The position numbers were made by a program, and so were the translations under genes. Of a stretch of DNA of 40,245 nt, positions 1-8,361 are shown in pieces. The DNA is from IMCC2047 sp041395865 (lineage in GTDB: Bacteria; Pseudomonadota; Gammaproteobacteria; Pseudomonadales; IMCC2047): positions 1 through 40,245 of the forward strand of contig JAWKZQ010000020.1 in NCBI GenBank assembly GCA_041395865.1, in the 5' to 3' direction. Under the pieces are notes generated by a model. The model had not been told where the DNA came from. It did not search any database and saw only the letters and a program-made list of their open reading frames with translations. How positions within the stretch are numbered: position 1 is the first letter of the stretch; every line of letters begins with the position of its first letter.

Positions 1-1
1 C

Positions 2-385
2 CTGCATATCGATCAATCCAGTGGTCATGTGCTCGCAGAACTAACGTTTGCGGATTATCCGGCGATGGGTAAAGCAATGGCGGCTTTTATCCCTCTGCAT
101 CAAGGAGATTTGGGGTTGTGGAATTGGTTGTTAAATTGTGCACTGTTGGTGACGGTGATTGTTTTGGTTGCCACTGGAATCGCTCTGTGGTGGAAGCGTC
201 GCCCTAGACAGGTTCTCATGCTGACGCCTCCAGCATCCTTGCCTTCCATTAGCAGAAAAGTGGTCGCGTTAATGTTGGTGGTTGCCTGCTGTTTTCCGCT
301 ATCGGCGGCGACCCTCGCTTTGATCATCATAGTTGATCGCCTGCTAGTGTCCCGGATAGATTGGTTGCGAAGAGCCGTTAAATAG
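2..385 (+). CDS. PepSY-associated transmembrane protein, C-terminal end (5' truncated)
   Basis: This is the last 127 residues of a membrane protein whose start lies before the window; the reading frame is open from base 2. The segment around residues 30-60 (IPLHQGDLGLWNWLLN, a hydrophobic helix, then ALWWKRRP) is the typical last conserved block of PepSY-associated TM proteins, which have several helices with periplasmic PepSY domains and are often linked to siderophore or iron uptake or flavin reduction. A second hydrophobic helix lies near residues 85-110. The tail ends in a basic stretch. The family call rests on the IPLHxGxxG...WWKRRP pattern. The specific role cannot be judged without the missing N-terminal part. 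Confidence 0.75.
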   Translation: MHIDQSSGHVLAELTFADYPAMGKAMAAFIPLHQGDLGLWNWLLNCALLVTVIVLVATGIALWWKRRPRQVLMLTPPASLPSISRKVVALMLVVACCFPLSAATLALIIIVDRLLVSRIDWLRRAVK

Positions 386-489
386 AACTCATGACGTGCA
401 CAGCTCACGGGGGGCGCCTGTGAGAAGAGGTTCGGCATGGCCTGCGATCGTTTAATGACTCGGGATAGGTCGGTGAATTGAAAGATTCG

Positions 490-552
490 CTTTCAAGTGG
501 GTAGTGTAATCATCTGGCGATGCTTGAAAGAAACAACTGCCAGATGATTACA
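490..552. repeat. Interleaved inverted repeats, pseudoknot-capable element
   Basis: A perfect 14-bp inverted repeat (TGTAATCATCTGGC at 505-518, its complement at 539-552) has a 20-base loop. That loop holds CTTGAAAG (523-530), which is complementary to CTTTCAAG at 490-497 just outside the repeat. The two helices interleave, so an RNA copy could form an H-type pseudoknot or switch between two folds. It lies 16 bases past the stop of the minus-strand gene at 568-1377 and about 105 bases past the plus-strand gene. It lacks the U-tract of an intrinsic terminator. The symmetry is seen directly; its function is unknown. Confidence 0.7.
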
Positions 553-567
553 TCAGGGTGGTTAGGA

Positions 568-1377
568 TTACCTCAGTGAAAAGGTCGCTGCAGGTTCGGT
601 TAATGCCTCGTCGTAGTAGGCGCGGATTTCAGGGCCTGACAGTACAAAATGGTGGTTTCTCTCCAGCATTCGGGGGTTGTTCATGGCGACACGGTCAACG
701 TGTTCGAATGCGATCTTGCCTGTAACCAGCGTATAGAGTTGACGCGATTTGCGAGCCTGTAACTCGTTGCGCAGCGTCTGGGCGGCGTCACGATCAAGTT
801 TCCAGGTCAACAGTATGGCGGCCAGCTCTCCTTCCGGGCGAACCTGGAACTGGATGTCGTAGTCGGCCCTTGATACATCAGCCAAACCGCCAGCCGGTAA
901 ACGAGTGACTGCCTGGCAGCCGACGCGGGTCACGTAGGCCCCCTTGGAAAAGTCATAGTTACCGATCTGCATCGTGCCGGTACATACGGCATCCCGTTTC
1001 AGGGCTGCGCCCCAATCGATCAGGGGCTGCACATATTTGTCCAGGAATGCTGCATAGGCGGCTCGAAAGCGGAATTCGTTGTAAGCGGCGCCCCATATTG
1101 GGCGTTGGCTGGAAATGTCATAGGGCCTCGAACCGTTAAACTGATCAAGGGGGCAAGGGACCTCTTCAACACAAAAGACTTCGCGATAGGGAACGTCAGC
1201 AAGCGCTCCTCGCGCGGCATCTACCAGAACCGGGTCCCAGTTCCTCATAAAAGGGTCGGTTTTGACGGGCCGCTTAGCGGTTGTGTAGAGCGCTTGGAGA
1301 TTATCCTGCGTGATCACTTCGCGATTCTCCCCCAAGCGCAGCAGGTTTAAATAAAGCGCTAGCCCGGAAGTACGCAA
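568..1377 (-). CDS. Hypothetical protein, start uncertain (possible DUF4852-like)
   Basis: The open frame encodes up to 269 residues with no motif I recognise firmly; a resemblance to DUF4852-type proteins is only an impression. It contains four cysteines (FCVEEVPCP, DAVCTGTM, RVGCQAV) and a soluble alpha/beta-like composition. No ATG exists near the N-terminus. The first codon used here is TTG at 1377 with no Shine-Dalgarno. A GTG at residue 21 is preceded by GGGGAG at good spacing, and the first ATG is residue 44. The residues before the GTG look like ordinary protein, and no signal peptide is visible in frame. The N-terminus may therefore have been lost or shifted. It lies 95 bases downstream of the ATP-grasp gene on the same strand and could be co-transcribed with it. 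Confidence 0.55.
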   Translation of the reverse strand: MRTSGLALYLNLLRLGENREVITQDNLQALYTTAKRPVKTDPFMRNWDPVLVDAARGALADVPYREVFCVEEVPCPLDQFNGSRPYDISSQRPIWGAAYNEFRFRAAYAAFLDKYVQPLIDWGAALKRDAVCTGTMQIGNYDFSKGAYVTRVGCQAVTRLPAGGLADVSRADYDIQFQVRPEGELAAILLTWKLDRDAAQTLRNELQARKSRQLYTLVTGKIAFEHVDRVAMNNPRMLERNHHFVLSGPEIRAYYDEALTEPAATFSLR

Positions 1378-1472
1378 CCTTGATGCCGAGAGTTTGTTTT
1401 GTAATACAACCCCCCGACGAGTTCAGCGCTTGGTGCAAATGTCGTAGGAGTTAAGGCAGTGCTCAATGCAAA

Positions 1473-2564
1473 TCAGCACTTACTCATTGCTTCTCTCAAA
1501 TTATGATTCAACAATCCTTTTTGGCTGACCAGTTGCGTTGTGTATATTGTGGAGCCCCCGACTAAATTAACCTCCAGTGCCATTATGCCTTTTGATGTGG
1601 AAACGATATCCCAGCCCTGGAAGCGTAGCTCTGGAAATAGGCTAGCGGCTTTAAGAGCAAACTCCATTTGTTTTTTATATTCAGGAATTTCTTGGCCAAG
1701 CAGTGTGGCCTGTGTATCGGGGTGCTGAGTGATCCCCGAGACGATCGAACCATTATTACCTTGGCAAATCTGAGTGATAATACCGCTATCAATTTCTGGG
1801 CAGGCGACTAAATTGCCATTGCTCCAACCGTTGGTATTGTCAACGATATTAGACCCTGTCGGAATTTTCCAACTTACCCCTTGAACGGTTGGTCCGGCCT
1901 CAGTTAATAGGAGTATGAATCGGACACTAGATAAAGTATTTCCGATAATTTCCTTTACAGTTTCTGATGGTGATAGTTTTTCCTGGAGAATGAGCCCTGT
2001 ATCCAGAAAGTGAGACAATTCGCTCAATAGTGCCGAGAGCGATATTTGGCCATTTGCTAGTTCCAATAATCCTGTGTCAGCGTCATAGCCTTTGAGCAGA
2101 TAAACACCTTGGCCATAATAACCATGAATAGGTTTTATGATTACAGGGAAATTGCAACGAAACTCAAGAAAATCGTGTAACTCTGATGGGGTGGAAAGCT
2201 GTTCGGCGTTTTCCAGGGGGCGTTTATGTGCATTATAAACGGCATAGATTTCAGGCACGTCAAATCCCGCCGCTTTCATAACCGAATGAAAAATTATCTT
2301 GTCGTTGGCGATACCATGCCAGCCGCTAGTGTTTAACTTGCTGTATTGATTGTATGCCCTGTAGCCGATGAAGTTATTGAGGGTACTCTTATCAAACTCG
2401 CTCTTTGCAGATTGAAAATCATAATACTCTGAAGGGCTGAGTAAATTTGGCTTTTTCGAAAGACGCCACATTTCTTGCAACTGCACTAGAATGGGTTTGC
2501 CAAAGCTATTCTTGGCCTGCTGTGCTTGTTTGTAGAGCTGTGAGATTTTTTTGAGGTGCTTCAT
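1473..2564 (-). CDS. Sugar-transfer-associated ATP-grasp family protein
   Basis: A 363-residue protein with ATP-grasp features: a lysine strand and glycine-rich loop (FPVIIKPIHGYYGQGV, about residues 135-150), a second nucleotide-contact segment (LILQEKLSPSE), and a C-terminal metal-binding strand (GWDIVSTSKGIMALEVNLVGGST, about 315-340) with the expected D, E and N. The TVQGVSWKIPTGSNIVDN stretch fits the family often found in cell-envelope or exopolysaccharide loci (Pfam ATPgrasp_ST). Such enzymes join a carboxylate to an amine or similar nucleophile through an acyl phosphate. The substrate here is unknown. No glycosyltransferase neighbours are present, so this copy is an orphan. It is AT-richer than most genes in the window, which hints at transfer. 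The ATG is preceded by AGGAG 11 bases upstream. Confidence 0.8.
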   Translation of the reverse strand: MKHLKKISQLYKQAQQAKNSFGKPILVQLQEMWRLSKKPNLLSPSEYYDFQSAKSEFDKSTLNNFIGYRAYNQYSKLNTSGWHGIANDKIIFHSVMKAAGFDVPEIYAVYNAHKRPLENAEQLSTPSELHDFLEFRCNFPVIIKPIHGYYGQGVYLLKGYDADTGLLELANGQISLSALLSELSHFLDTGLILQEKLSPSETVKEIIGNTLSSVRFILLLTEAGPTVQGVSWKIPTGSNIVDNTNGWSNGNLVACPEIDSGIITQICQGNNGSIVSGITQHPDTQATLLGQEIPEYKKQMEFALKAASLFPELRFQGWDIVSTSKGIMALEVNLVGGSTIYTTQLVSQKGLLNHNLREAMSKC

Positions 2565-2598
2565 AGTAAAATTTACTCCTATAGTTTGTCTTACTATA
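2565..2598 (-). promoter_or_regulatory. Palindromic promoter/operator region of the ATP-grasp gene
   Basis: Two inverted repeats sit directly before the start codon: AGTAAA-A-TTTACT (2565-2577), which overlaps the ribosome-binding region, and TATAGT-N7-ACTATA (2580-2598). Read on the minus strand, the second supplies a TATAGT hexamer usable as a -10 box. No good -35 is visible. A regulator or cold-sensitive hairpin could act here; this is inferred from symmetry only. Confidence 0.35.
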
Positions 2599-3327
2599 AG
2601 GATGATTCACTCTGCCCGTTACGAGATGTTTAAGTGCAGTAGACAGCTTGCCAGGCGGTGGCATCCCTTGGCTCGTTTGCCGGTTTACCTAACCTGGCGG
2701 GTTTGTAATGGAGCGATATCGAGTTTCGCCACAGCTGGGAGGCCTGCGCAAAAATGATCCAGATAGGCTGCGTCCTGAGCAGGATTCGCCATCAATGTGT
2801 CTAAACATCTCAGGCATAAGTCCGCCGATCTTACGATATACGAAACGGTGGCTCGGGTTTTGGGCGAGAAGGTTTTCGAAGGGGGGTGTTGCTTGGCAAA
2901 ACTTAGTGCGAGTAGGCCAATATCCGCCTCCCGCTGTGCGGTTGATCAGGCGTTTTGTTGCAACCTTTTCAATCAAAAAACTGCCTGCCAAGACGAACAT
3001 AAATAAACTAGCGAATCCCTGCTTCACCATAAAAAATCCCTGTTTTTTTGGGCAAACTAACACCCTGATGCAGCTTATTTGTGAGGGATAATAGTCCCAG
3101 AGAAAAGTTAATCTGTCGACCTGAAAAAGAAATTTTCTCGGGGTGTTTGGTTTCTGCTGGCTTTGTTCTTTTTTGTTTATTTAATGAGGATGCATGCCTG
3201 GAACCGTAGCTGTGCAAGCCCCTTGGTATCTTTGACTCGACTTAGGTGGGCTGGCAAATTATAGTGGCGATGGCAGCGGCTCGTGTGGCGATACAGGTTT
3301 TAACGCGCCAAGCAGCCGGCGCTATCT
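2565..3327. other. Long stretch without a supported gene
   Basis: These 763 bases hold only short overlapping frames on both strands (up to about 125 codons). None has a good ribosome-binding site or a recognisable domain. Part of the region (about 2990-3200) is clearly AT-rich, with homopolymer runs and a weak GAGAAAA...TTTTCTC inverted repeat near 3101-3142. It could be a decayed gene or a transfer boundary next to the AT-rich ATP-grasp gene. The tadA promoter must lie in its right-hand part; a TTGACT hexamer at 3232-3237 is the only -35-like element I noticed, without a convincing -10 partner. Confidence 0.5.
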
Positions 3328-3822
3328 ATGACAGACAGGATGAAGATGGATACCCTTCAGCAAACCCACGAATACTTCATGCGTCGGGCGATGGAGCTGG
3401 CACAGCAAGGCGAAGCGCTGGGCGAGGTGCCGGTGGGTGCTGTTATCGTCAAGGACGGGGAGATCATTGGCGAGGGCTTTAACCAGCCCATTACCTCGCA
3501 CGACCCTACCGCGCACGCCGAAGTGGTCGCGTTACGCGATGCGGCCAGCCGAATTGAAAATTACCGCCTCACGGATTGTACGCTGTACGTGACAATCGAG
3601 CCCTGTACCATGTGCGCGGGCTCCCTGATTCACGCCCGAATCAAACAGTTGGTCTTCGGCGCCAATGAGCCCAAATCCGGTGTGGTGGGCAGTAACGACA
3701 ATGCCCTGCTGCTGCCGCACTTTAACCATCGCATCGAAGTCGTTTCCGGGGTGCTGGCCGAGGAATGCTCGGCCATGATGAGCAACTTCTTCGCGGCGCG
3801 GCGGGCTGCACGTAAAAACTGA
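3328..3822 (+). CDS. tadA: tRNA-specific adenosine deaminase
   Basis: TadA converts adenosine 34 to inosine in the anticodon of tRNA-Arg(ACG), which is essential for decoding CGN codons. The 164-residue product has the zinc-dependent cytidine-deaminase fold: H63-A-E65 (zinc ligand and proton-shuttling glutamate) and P92-C93-x-x-C96 (the other zinc ligands), with EVPVGAVIV and FGANEPKSGVVGS as further family blocks. Length matches bacterial TadA. The start is not certain: ATG 3328 has no clear Shine-Dalgarno, whereas ATG 3346 has an AGG six bases before it. It is followed 105 bases later by purL, the same order as in many gammaproteobacteria. Confidence 0.95.
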   Translation: MTDRMKMDTLQQTHEYFMRRAMELAQQGEALGEVPVGAVIVKDGEIIGEGFNQPITSHDPTAHAEVVALRDAASRIENYRLTDCTLYVTIEPCTMCAGSLIHARIKQLVFGANEPKSGVVGSNDNALLLPHFNHRIEVVSGVLAEECSAMMSNFFAARRAARKN

Positions 3823-3927
3823 ATTAATCCGGGCTTCGCAAGGCTTTAAGCTGGTGAAAAAAGCCCCGTTTCAGTAGAATTACGCCTTTATTTTTAATCC
3901 CATTTTCTATAGAGGCATCGATCCGAC

Positions 3928-6900
3928 ATGCTCGAACTGCGTGGTGCGCCAGCCCTTTCCCCTTTCCGTCTTGCCAAACTGCTCGAACAATTGCAGAGCC
4001 AGGTACCTCAGGTTACTGGCGTTTATGCCGAATTCGTTCACCTGGTGGACCTGGAAAGCGAGCTCTCCGATGCTGATCTGGGAGTCCTCAAGCGTCTGTT
4101 GACCTACGGCCCTAAAATGGCTGTTGCGCAACCTGAAGGTGAGCTTTTTGTGGTGGTTCCGCGCATCGGGACCATTTCGCCCTGGTCGAGTAAAGCGACG
4201 GATATCGCCCGTAACTGTGGGCTGAAACAGGTCAAGCGTGTCGAGCGCGGCATTGTCTATTACGTATCTGGCCCGCTTGAAAATGAGGCCCGTGTAGCGG
4301 TGCAGCGGGTATTGCATGATCGTATGACGGAAACCGTGCTCGCTGAGGTCCGGGACGCTGCACAACTGTTCCAGAAGGCCGAGCCTGCGCCGCTAACCAC
4401 CGTTGATCTGTTAGGCGGTGGCCGAGCCGCATTGGAGGAGGCAAACCGTACCCTGGGCCTGGCGCTGGCCGAAGACGAAATCGATTACCTGGTGGAGAAC
4501 TTCAACCGGTTGCAGCGCAACCCCACTGACGTTGAACTGATGATGTTCGCCCAGGCCAACTCCGAGCATTGTCGCCATAAGATTTTCAATGCCGATTGGA
4601 CCATCGATGGCGAGCCGCAGGATAAATCCCTGTTTGCCATGATCCGCAATACCACGCAAATGAGCGGTGAGGGCGTGCTTTCGGCGTACAGCGATAACTC
4701 TGCCGTGATTGAAGGTTCGCGGGCCGGGCGTTTCTTCCCCAATCCGGAAAGCAAAGAGTACAGTGCCAACGACGAAGACATTCACATTCTGATGAAGGTG
4801 GAAACCCACAACCACCCCACGGCCATTGCCCCGTTTCCGGGTGCTTCCACCGGTTCCGGTGGCGAAATCCGTGACGAAGGCGCCACCGGTAAGGGCGCTA
4901 AGCCGAAGGCTGGTTTGACGGGGTTCTCCGTATCCAACCTCAACATCCCTGGTTTCAAACAACCCTGGGAAGGCGATTACGGCAAACCGGACCGCATCGT
5001 GTCTGCGCTGGATATCATGATCGAAGGCCCGCTGGGCGGGGCCGCTTTCAACAACGAATTCGGCCGCCCCAACCTGTGTGGCTATTTCCGCACCTACGAA
5101 GAGACGGTGCCTGGAGCGGCCGGCGAAGAGGTTCGCGGTTACCACAAGCCCATCATGATTGCCGGCGGTATGGGCAACATTCGTGGCGAACATGTGGACA
5201 AGGGCACCATTCCTGCCGGTACCCGCTTGGTGCTGCTGGGCGGCCCGGCGATGCTGATCGGCCTCGGTGGCGGTGCAGCGTCCTCCATGGCTTCGGGCAG
5301 CAGCAGTGAAGACCTGGATTTTGCCTCCGTGCAACGTGAAAACCCGGAAATGGAGCGCCGTTGCCAGGAGGTGATCGACCAGTGCTGGCAATTGGGTGAT
5401 AAGAACCCGATCGCTTTTATCCACGATATTGGTGCCGGCGGTCTGTCCAACGCATTCCCTGAACTGGTCTCCGATTGCGACAAGGGCGGTCGTATCCAGC
5501 TTCGTAACGTACCCAATGACGAGCCGGGTATGTCACCACTGGAAATCTGGTGTAACGAATCCCAGGAGCGTTACGCGCTGGCGGTGAAACCGGAGGATTG
5601 GGATCGCTTTGAAGCCATCTGCCAGCGCGAGCGCTGTCTCTACGCCGACATTGGTGTCGCTACGGATGAACTGGAAGTGGTGGTCGAGGACGACCACTTC
5701 AACAATAAAGCGGTGGATATGCCGCTGAATGTGCTGCTGGGCAAACCGCCTAAAATGCAGCGTAGTTTTGATCGTGCAACCTTTGAAAAAGCGATCTTCG
5801 ATACCCAAACCATTGACCTGGGTGATGCCGCAGAACGGGTACTGAAACTGCCGACGGTGGCTAGCAAAAGCTTCCTGATTACCATTGGCGACCGTTCTAT
5901 TACCGGCATGGTGGCGCGCGACCAGTTTGTCGGCCCCTGGCAGGTGCCGGTGGCGAACGCCGCCGTAACAACCAGTGCCTATGACACTTACCACGGCGAA
6001 GCCATGGCCATGGGCGAGCGTACGCCGGTGGCGCTGATTGACTCGCCAGCCTCCGGTCGTTTGGCGATCGGTGAAGCCATCACCAACATTGCCAGCGCGC
6101 AGATTGGCGATATCGGCAGGATTAAACTCTCTGCCAACTGGATGGCCGCAGCCGGCCACCCCGGCGAAGACGAAAACCTTTATGAAACCGTTAAAACCGT
6201 CGGGATGGAATTATGTCCGGCGTTAGGTATTGCGGTTCCGGTGGGCAAGGACTCCATGTCCATGCGCACGCAATGGGACGATAATGGCGAAGCCAAGAGC
6301 GTCACCGCACCGCTTTCCCTGATTATCAGCGCCTTTGCACCGGTGGACGATGTACGCCTTACGGTGACGCCGCAATTGAAAACCGACCAGGGCGCAACTG
6401 ACCTGATTTTGATCGACTTGGGCCGTGGCCAGAATCGCATTGGCGGTTCCGCACTGGCGCAGGTTTATAAGCAAATCGGCGACCAGTGTGCCGATGTGGA
6501 TGATGCGGAAGACCTGAAAGCCTTTTTCTCGGTGATGCAAGGCCTGATCGCCGACGAACAACTCCTGGCTTACCATGACCGTGCCGACGGCGGCCTGTTT
6601 GCCACCCTGAGCGAAATGGCCTTTGCCGGCCACACGGGGATTACGGTTACGGCGGACATTCTGGCCGACGATCTGCAGGGATTGATTCATGCCCTGTTTG
6701 CTGAAGAGCTGGGTGCGGTGATCCAGGTGCGCCAGGGCGATACCGAACAGGTGCTGACGCAACTGAGCGCGGCCGGGCTTGGCGATTGCACCCAGGTGAT
6801 CGGTGCGTTGAATGACGATGACCGGATCATCATCGAGCATGACGATGAAACGGTGCTGGACCTGAGTCGTGTCGAGGCGCAACGCTGGTGGACGGAAACC

Positions 6901-7824
6901 AGTTTCCGCATCCAGGCGCTACGCGATAACCCGGATTGCGCGCAGCAGGAGTTTGATAACCTGCTCGACGCGGAAGACCCTGGGCTGCATGCCGAGCTGA
7001 GTTACGAGGTTAACGATAATATTGCGGCGGACCTGATTGCCTCGGGTCATCGCCCCCGTGTTGCGATTCTGCGCGAGCAGGGCGTCAACGGCCAGGTGGA
7101 AATGGCCGCTGCCTTTGACCGTGCCGGCTTCACGGCGGTGGATGTGCACATGAGTGATATCCTGTCCGGCCGCGTCACGCTGGAGGGCTTCCGCGGTTTG
7201 GTAGCCTGTGGCGGTTTCTCTTACGGGGACGTACTGGGTGCCGGTGAAGGCTGGGCCAAATCCATCCTGTTCAATAGCCAGGCGCGCAGCCAGTTCCAGG
7301 CCTTTTTCGAGCGTGAGGATACCTTCGCACTGGGTATCTGTAACGGTTGCCAGATGCTGTCCAACCTGCATGAATTGATTCCGGGCACCGAACACTGGCC
7401 CCACTTTGTTCGTAACGAGTCCGAGCAGTTTGAAGCGCGCGTAGCGATGGTGGAAGTCCAGGAATCGCCTTCCATTCTGCTGAAGGGCATGGCGGGTTCG
7501 CGCATGCCCATCGCGGTGGCGCACGGCGAAGGCCGCGCTGAATTTACCGAGGCATCGGCCATTGATGCCCTGACACAAAGTGCCGGTGTGGCGTTGCGTT
7601 ATGTGGATAACAGTGGTCAGGTGACACAGCGTTATCCCTTCAACCCTAACGGCTCGCCCCAGGGGATCAGCGGTATTACCAACCAAGACGGTCGCGTCAC
7701 GCTGATGATGCCGCACCCGGAGCGGGTCTTCCGCGCGGTGCAGAACTCCTGGTACCCCGATGACTGGAGCGAGGACGGCGCCTGGATGCGCATGTTCCGC
7801 AATGCCAGGGTGTGGGTCGGTTAA
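3928..7824 (+). CDS. purL: Phosphoribosylformylglycinamidine synthase
   Basis: PurL carries out step four of de novo purine synthesis: FGAR plus glutamine plus ATP gives FGAM. The 1298-residue length is that of the large single-chain proteobacterial enzyme. Order of parts: N-terminal PurS-like domain (about 1-160), linker, two AIRS-type ATP-binding halves (about 200-1030, with MKVETHNHPTAIAPFPGAS and DGGLFATLSEMAFAG), and a C-terminal class I glutaminase domain from about residue 1040. The glutaminase nucleophile is Cys1138 in LGICNGCQM, with His1263 and Glu1265 in MPHPER. All catalytic landmarks are intact. The ATG is 12 bases past a GAGG. I saw no clear PurR operator in the 105 bases before it. 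Confidence 0.98.
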   Translation: MLELRGAPALSPFRLAKLLEQLQSQVPQVTGVYAEFVHLVDLESELSDADLGVLKRLLTYGPKMAVAQPEGELFVVVPRIGTISPWSSKATDIARNCGLKQVKRVERGIVYYVSGPLENEARVAVQRVLHDRMTETVLAEVRDAAQLFQKAEPAPLTTVDLLGGGRAALEEANRTLGLALAEDEIDYLVENFNRLQRNPTDVELMMFAQANSEHCRHKIFNADWTIDGEPQDKSLFAMIRNTTQMSGEGVLSAYSDNSAVIEGSRAGRFFPNPESKEYSANDEDIHILMKVETHNHPTAIAPFPGASTGSGGEIRDEGATGKGAKPKAGLTGFSVSNLNIPGFKQPWEGDYGKPDRIVSALDIMIEGPLGGAAFNNEFGRPNLCGYFRTYEETVPGAAGEEVRGYHKPIMIAGGMGNIRGEHVDKGTIPAGTRLVLLGGPAMLIGLGGGAASSMASGSSSEDLDFASVQRENPEMERRCQEVIDQCWQLGDKNPIAFIHDIGAGGLSNAFPELVSDCDKGGRIQLRNVPNDEPGMSPLEIWCNESQERYALAVKPEDWDRFEAICQRERCLYADIGVATDELEVVVEDDHFNNKAVDMPLNVLLGKPPKMQRSFDRATFEKAIFDTQTIDLGDAAERVLKLPTVASKSFLITIGDRSITGMVARDQFVGPWQVPVANAAVTTSAYDTYHGEAMAMGERTPVALIDSPASGRLAIGEAITNIASAQIGDIGRIKLSANWMAAAGHPGEDENLYETVKTVGMELCPALGIAVPVGKDSMSMRTQWDDNGEAKSVTAPLSLIISAFAPVDDVRLTVTPQLKTDQGATDLILIDLGRGQNRIGGSALAQVYKQIGDQCADVDDAEDLKAFFSVMQGLIADEQLLAYHDRADGGLFATLSEMAFAGHTGITVTADILADDLQGLIHALFAEELGAVIQVRQGDTEQVLTQLSAAGLGDCTQVIGALNDDDRIIIEHDDETVLDLSRVEAQRWWTETSFRIQALRDNPDCAQQEFDNLLDAEDPGLHAELSYEVNDNIAADLIASGHRPRVAILREQGVNGQVEMAAAFDRAGFTAVDVHMSDILSGRVTLEGFRGLVACGGFSYGDVLGAGEGWAKSILFNSQARSQFQAFFEREDTFALGICNGCQMLSNLHELIPGTEHWPHFVRNESEQFEARVAMVEVQESPSILLKGMAGSRMPIAVAHGEGRAEFTEASAIDALTQSAGVALRYVDNSGQVTQRYPFNPNGSPQGISGITNQDGRVTLMMPHPERVFRAVQNSWYPDDWSEDGAWMRMFRNARVWVG

Positions 7825-7833
7825 CGACTATAA

Positions 7834-7890
7834 GTGCCGGGTGAAGCCGGCTGCCATTTCAGGCAGCGGCCCGCCCGGTTTATGCGGCAC
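7834..7890 (+). other. Hairpin between purL and the DUF454 gene
   Basis: A GC-rich inverted repeat starts ten bases after the purL stop. GCTGCC (7850-7855) pairs with GGCAGC (7862-7867), and CCGGG (7837-7841) with CCCGG (7874-7878). An alternative outer pairing joins GTGCCG (7834-7839) and CGGCAC (7885-7890). No U-run follows, so it may be a Rho-dependent end, an RNA-stability element or an attenuator rather than a standard terminator. Confidence 0.35.
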
Positions 7891-7914
7891 TGGGCGGCAG
7901 AAAAGGCCCCTGTT

Positions 7915-8322
7915 ATGTTGAATCCCTTTAAACGCATCCTGCTGATCATTGCTGGCATCCTGTCCCTGGTGCTGGGCGTGATCGGGGCCTTTGTACCGCT
8001 TCTGCCGACCGTTCCGCTGGTGCTGTTGGCGGCTTTTTGCTTTGCGCGCTCCTCCGATCATTTGCATCAATGGCTGGTCCGGCACCGGTATTTCGGCCCG
8101 ATTATTGAAAGTTTCCAGGCCGGTAAAGGCATTCCCCGCAAGGTGAAATACCGCGCCATTTTTGTGCTTTGGCTAAGCATGGGTTTTTCAGCCTGGGTTG
8201 TCGGGCGCTTACCGTTGCAAATCATGCTTTTTATCATTGGCCTTAGTGTCACTATCTACCTTCTGCGCTTGCCGGAGTATCGGTCGCAGTCCAAAGAAGA
8301 AGGTCGCGGGGTAGGGCAGTAA
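7915..8322 (+). CDS. DUF454 (YbaN-like) inner-membrane protein
   Basis: A 135-residue membrane protein of the DUF454/YbaN family. It begins with two hydrophobic segments around the conserved FVPLLPTVPLVLLAAFCFARSSxxLHxWL block, and a further hydrophobic hairpin covers about residues 80-120. The RHRYFGPIIESFQAGKGIPRKVKYRAI segment is also typical. The molecular role of the family is not established. The ATG at 7915 is chosen because it gives the family length and is preceded by AAAAGG; GTG 7834 and ATG 7882 are possible earlier in-frame starts. It lies 90 bases after purL and is convergent with the next gene. Confidence 0.85.
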   Translation: MLNPFKRILLIIAGILSLVLGVIGAFVPLLPTVPLVLLAAFCFARSSDHLHQWLVRHRYFGPIIESFQAGKGIPRKVKYRAIFVLWLSMGFSAWVVGRLPLQIMLFIIGLSVTIYLLRLPEYRSQSKEEGRGVGQ

Positions 8323-8361
8323 CGTACCTTTCGCTTTTTTATTTGGCTCTCAAGCAGGCAA

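Noticed and set aside
505..552. Integron attC site or transposon end
   Set aside because: The expected RYYYAAC/GTTRRRY core ends are not present and no flanking target duplication or transposase is visible.
2689..3091. Overlapping frames of about 125 codons on both strands
   Set aside because: Neither resembles a known protein, they overlap each other head-on and lack ribosome-binding sites; not annotated as genes.
3928..3990. PurR operator for purL
   Set aside because: No sequence close to the ACGCAAACGTTTNCNT palindrome was found in or before the purL start.
4411..5424. A 337-codon open frame on the minus strand inside purL
   Set aside because: It is antisense to well-conserved purL sequence, has low-complexity composition and no recognisable domain; it is a by-product of purL codon usage.
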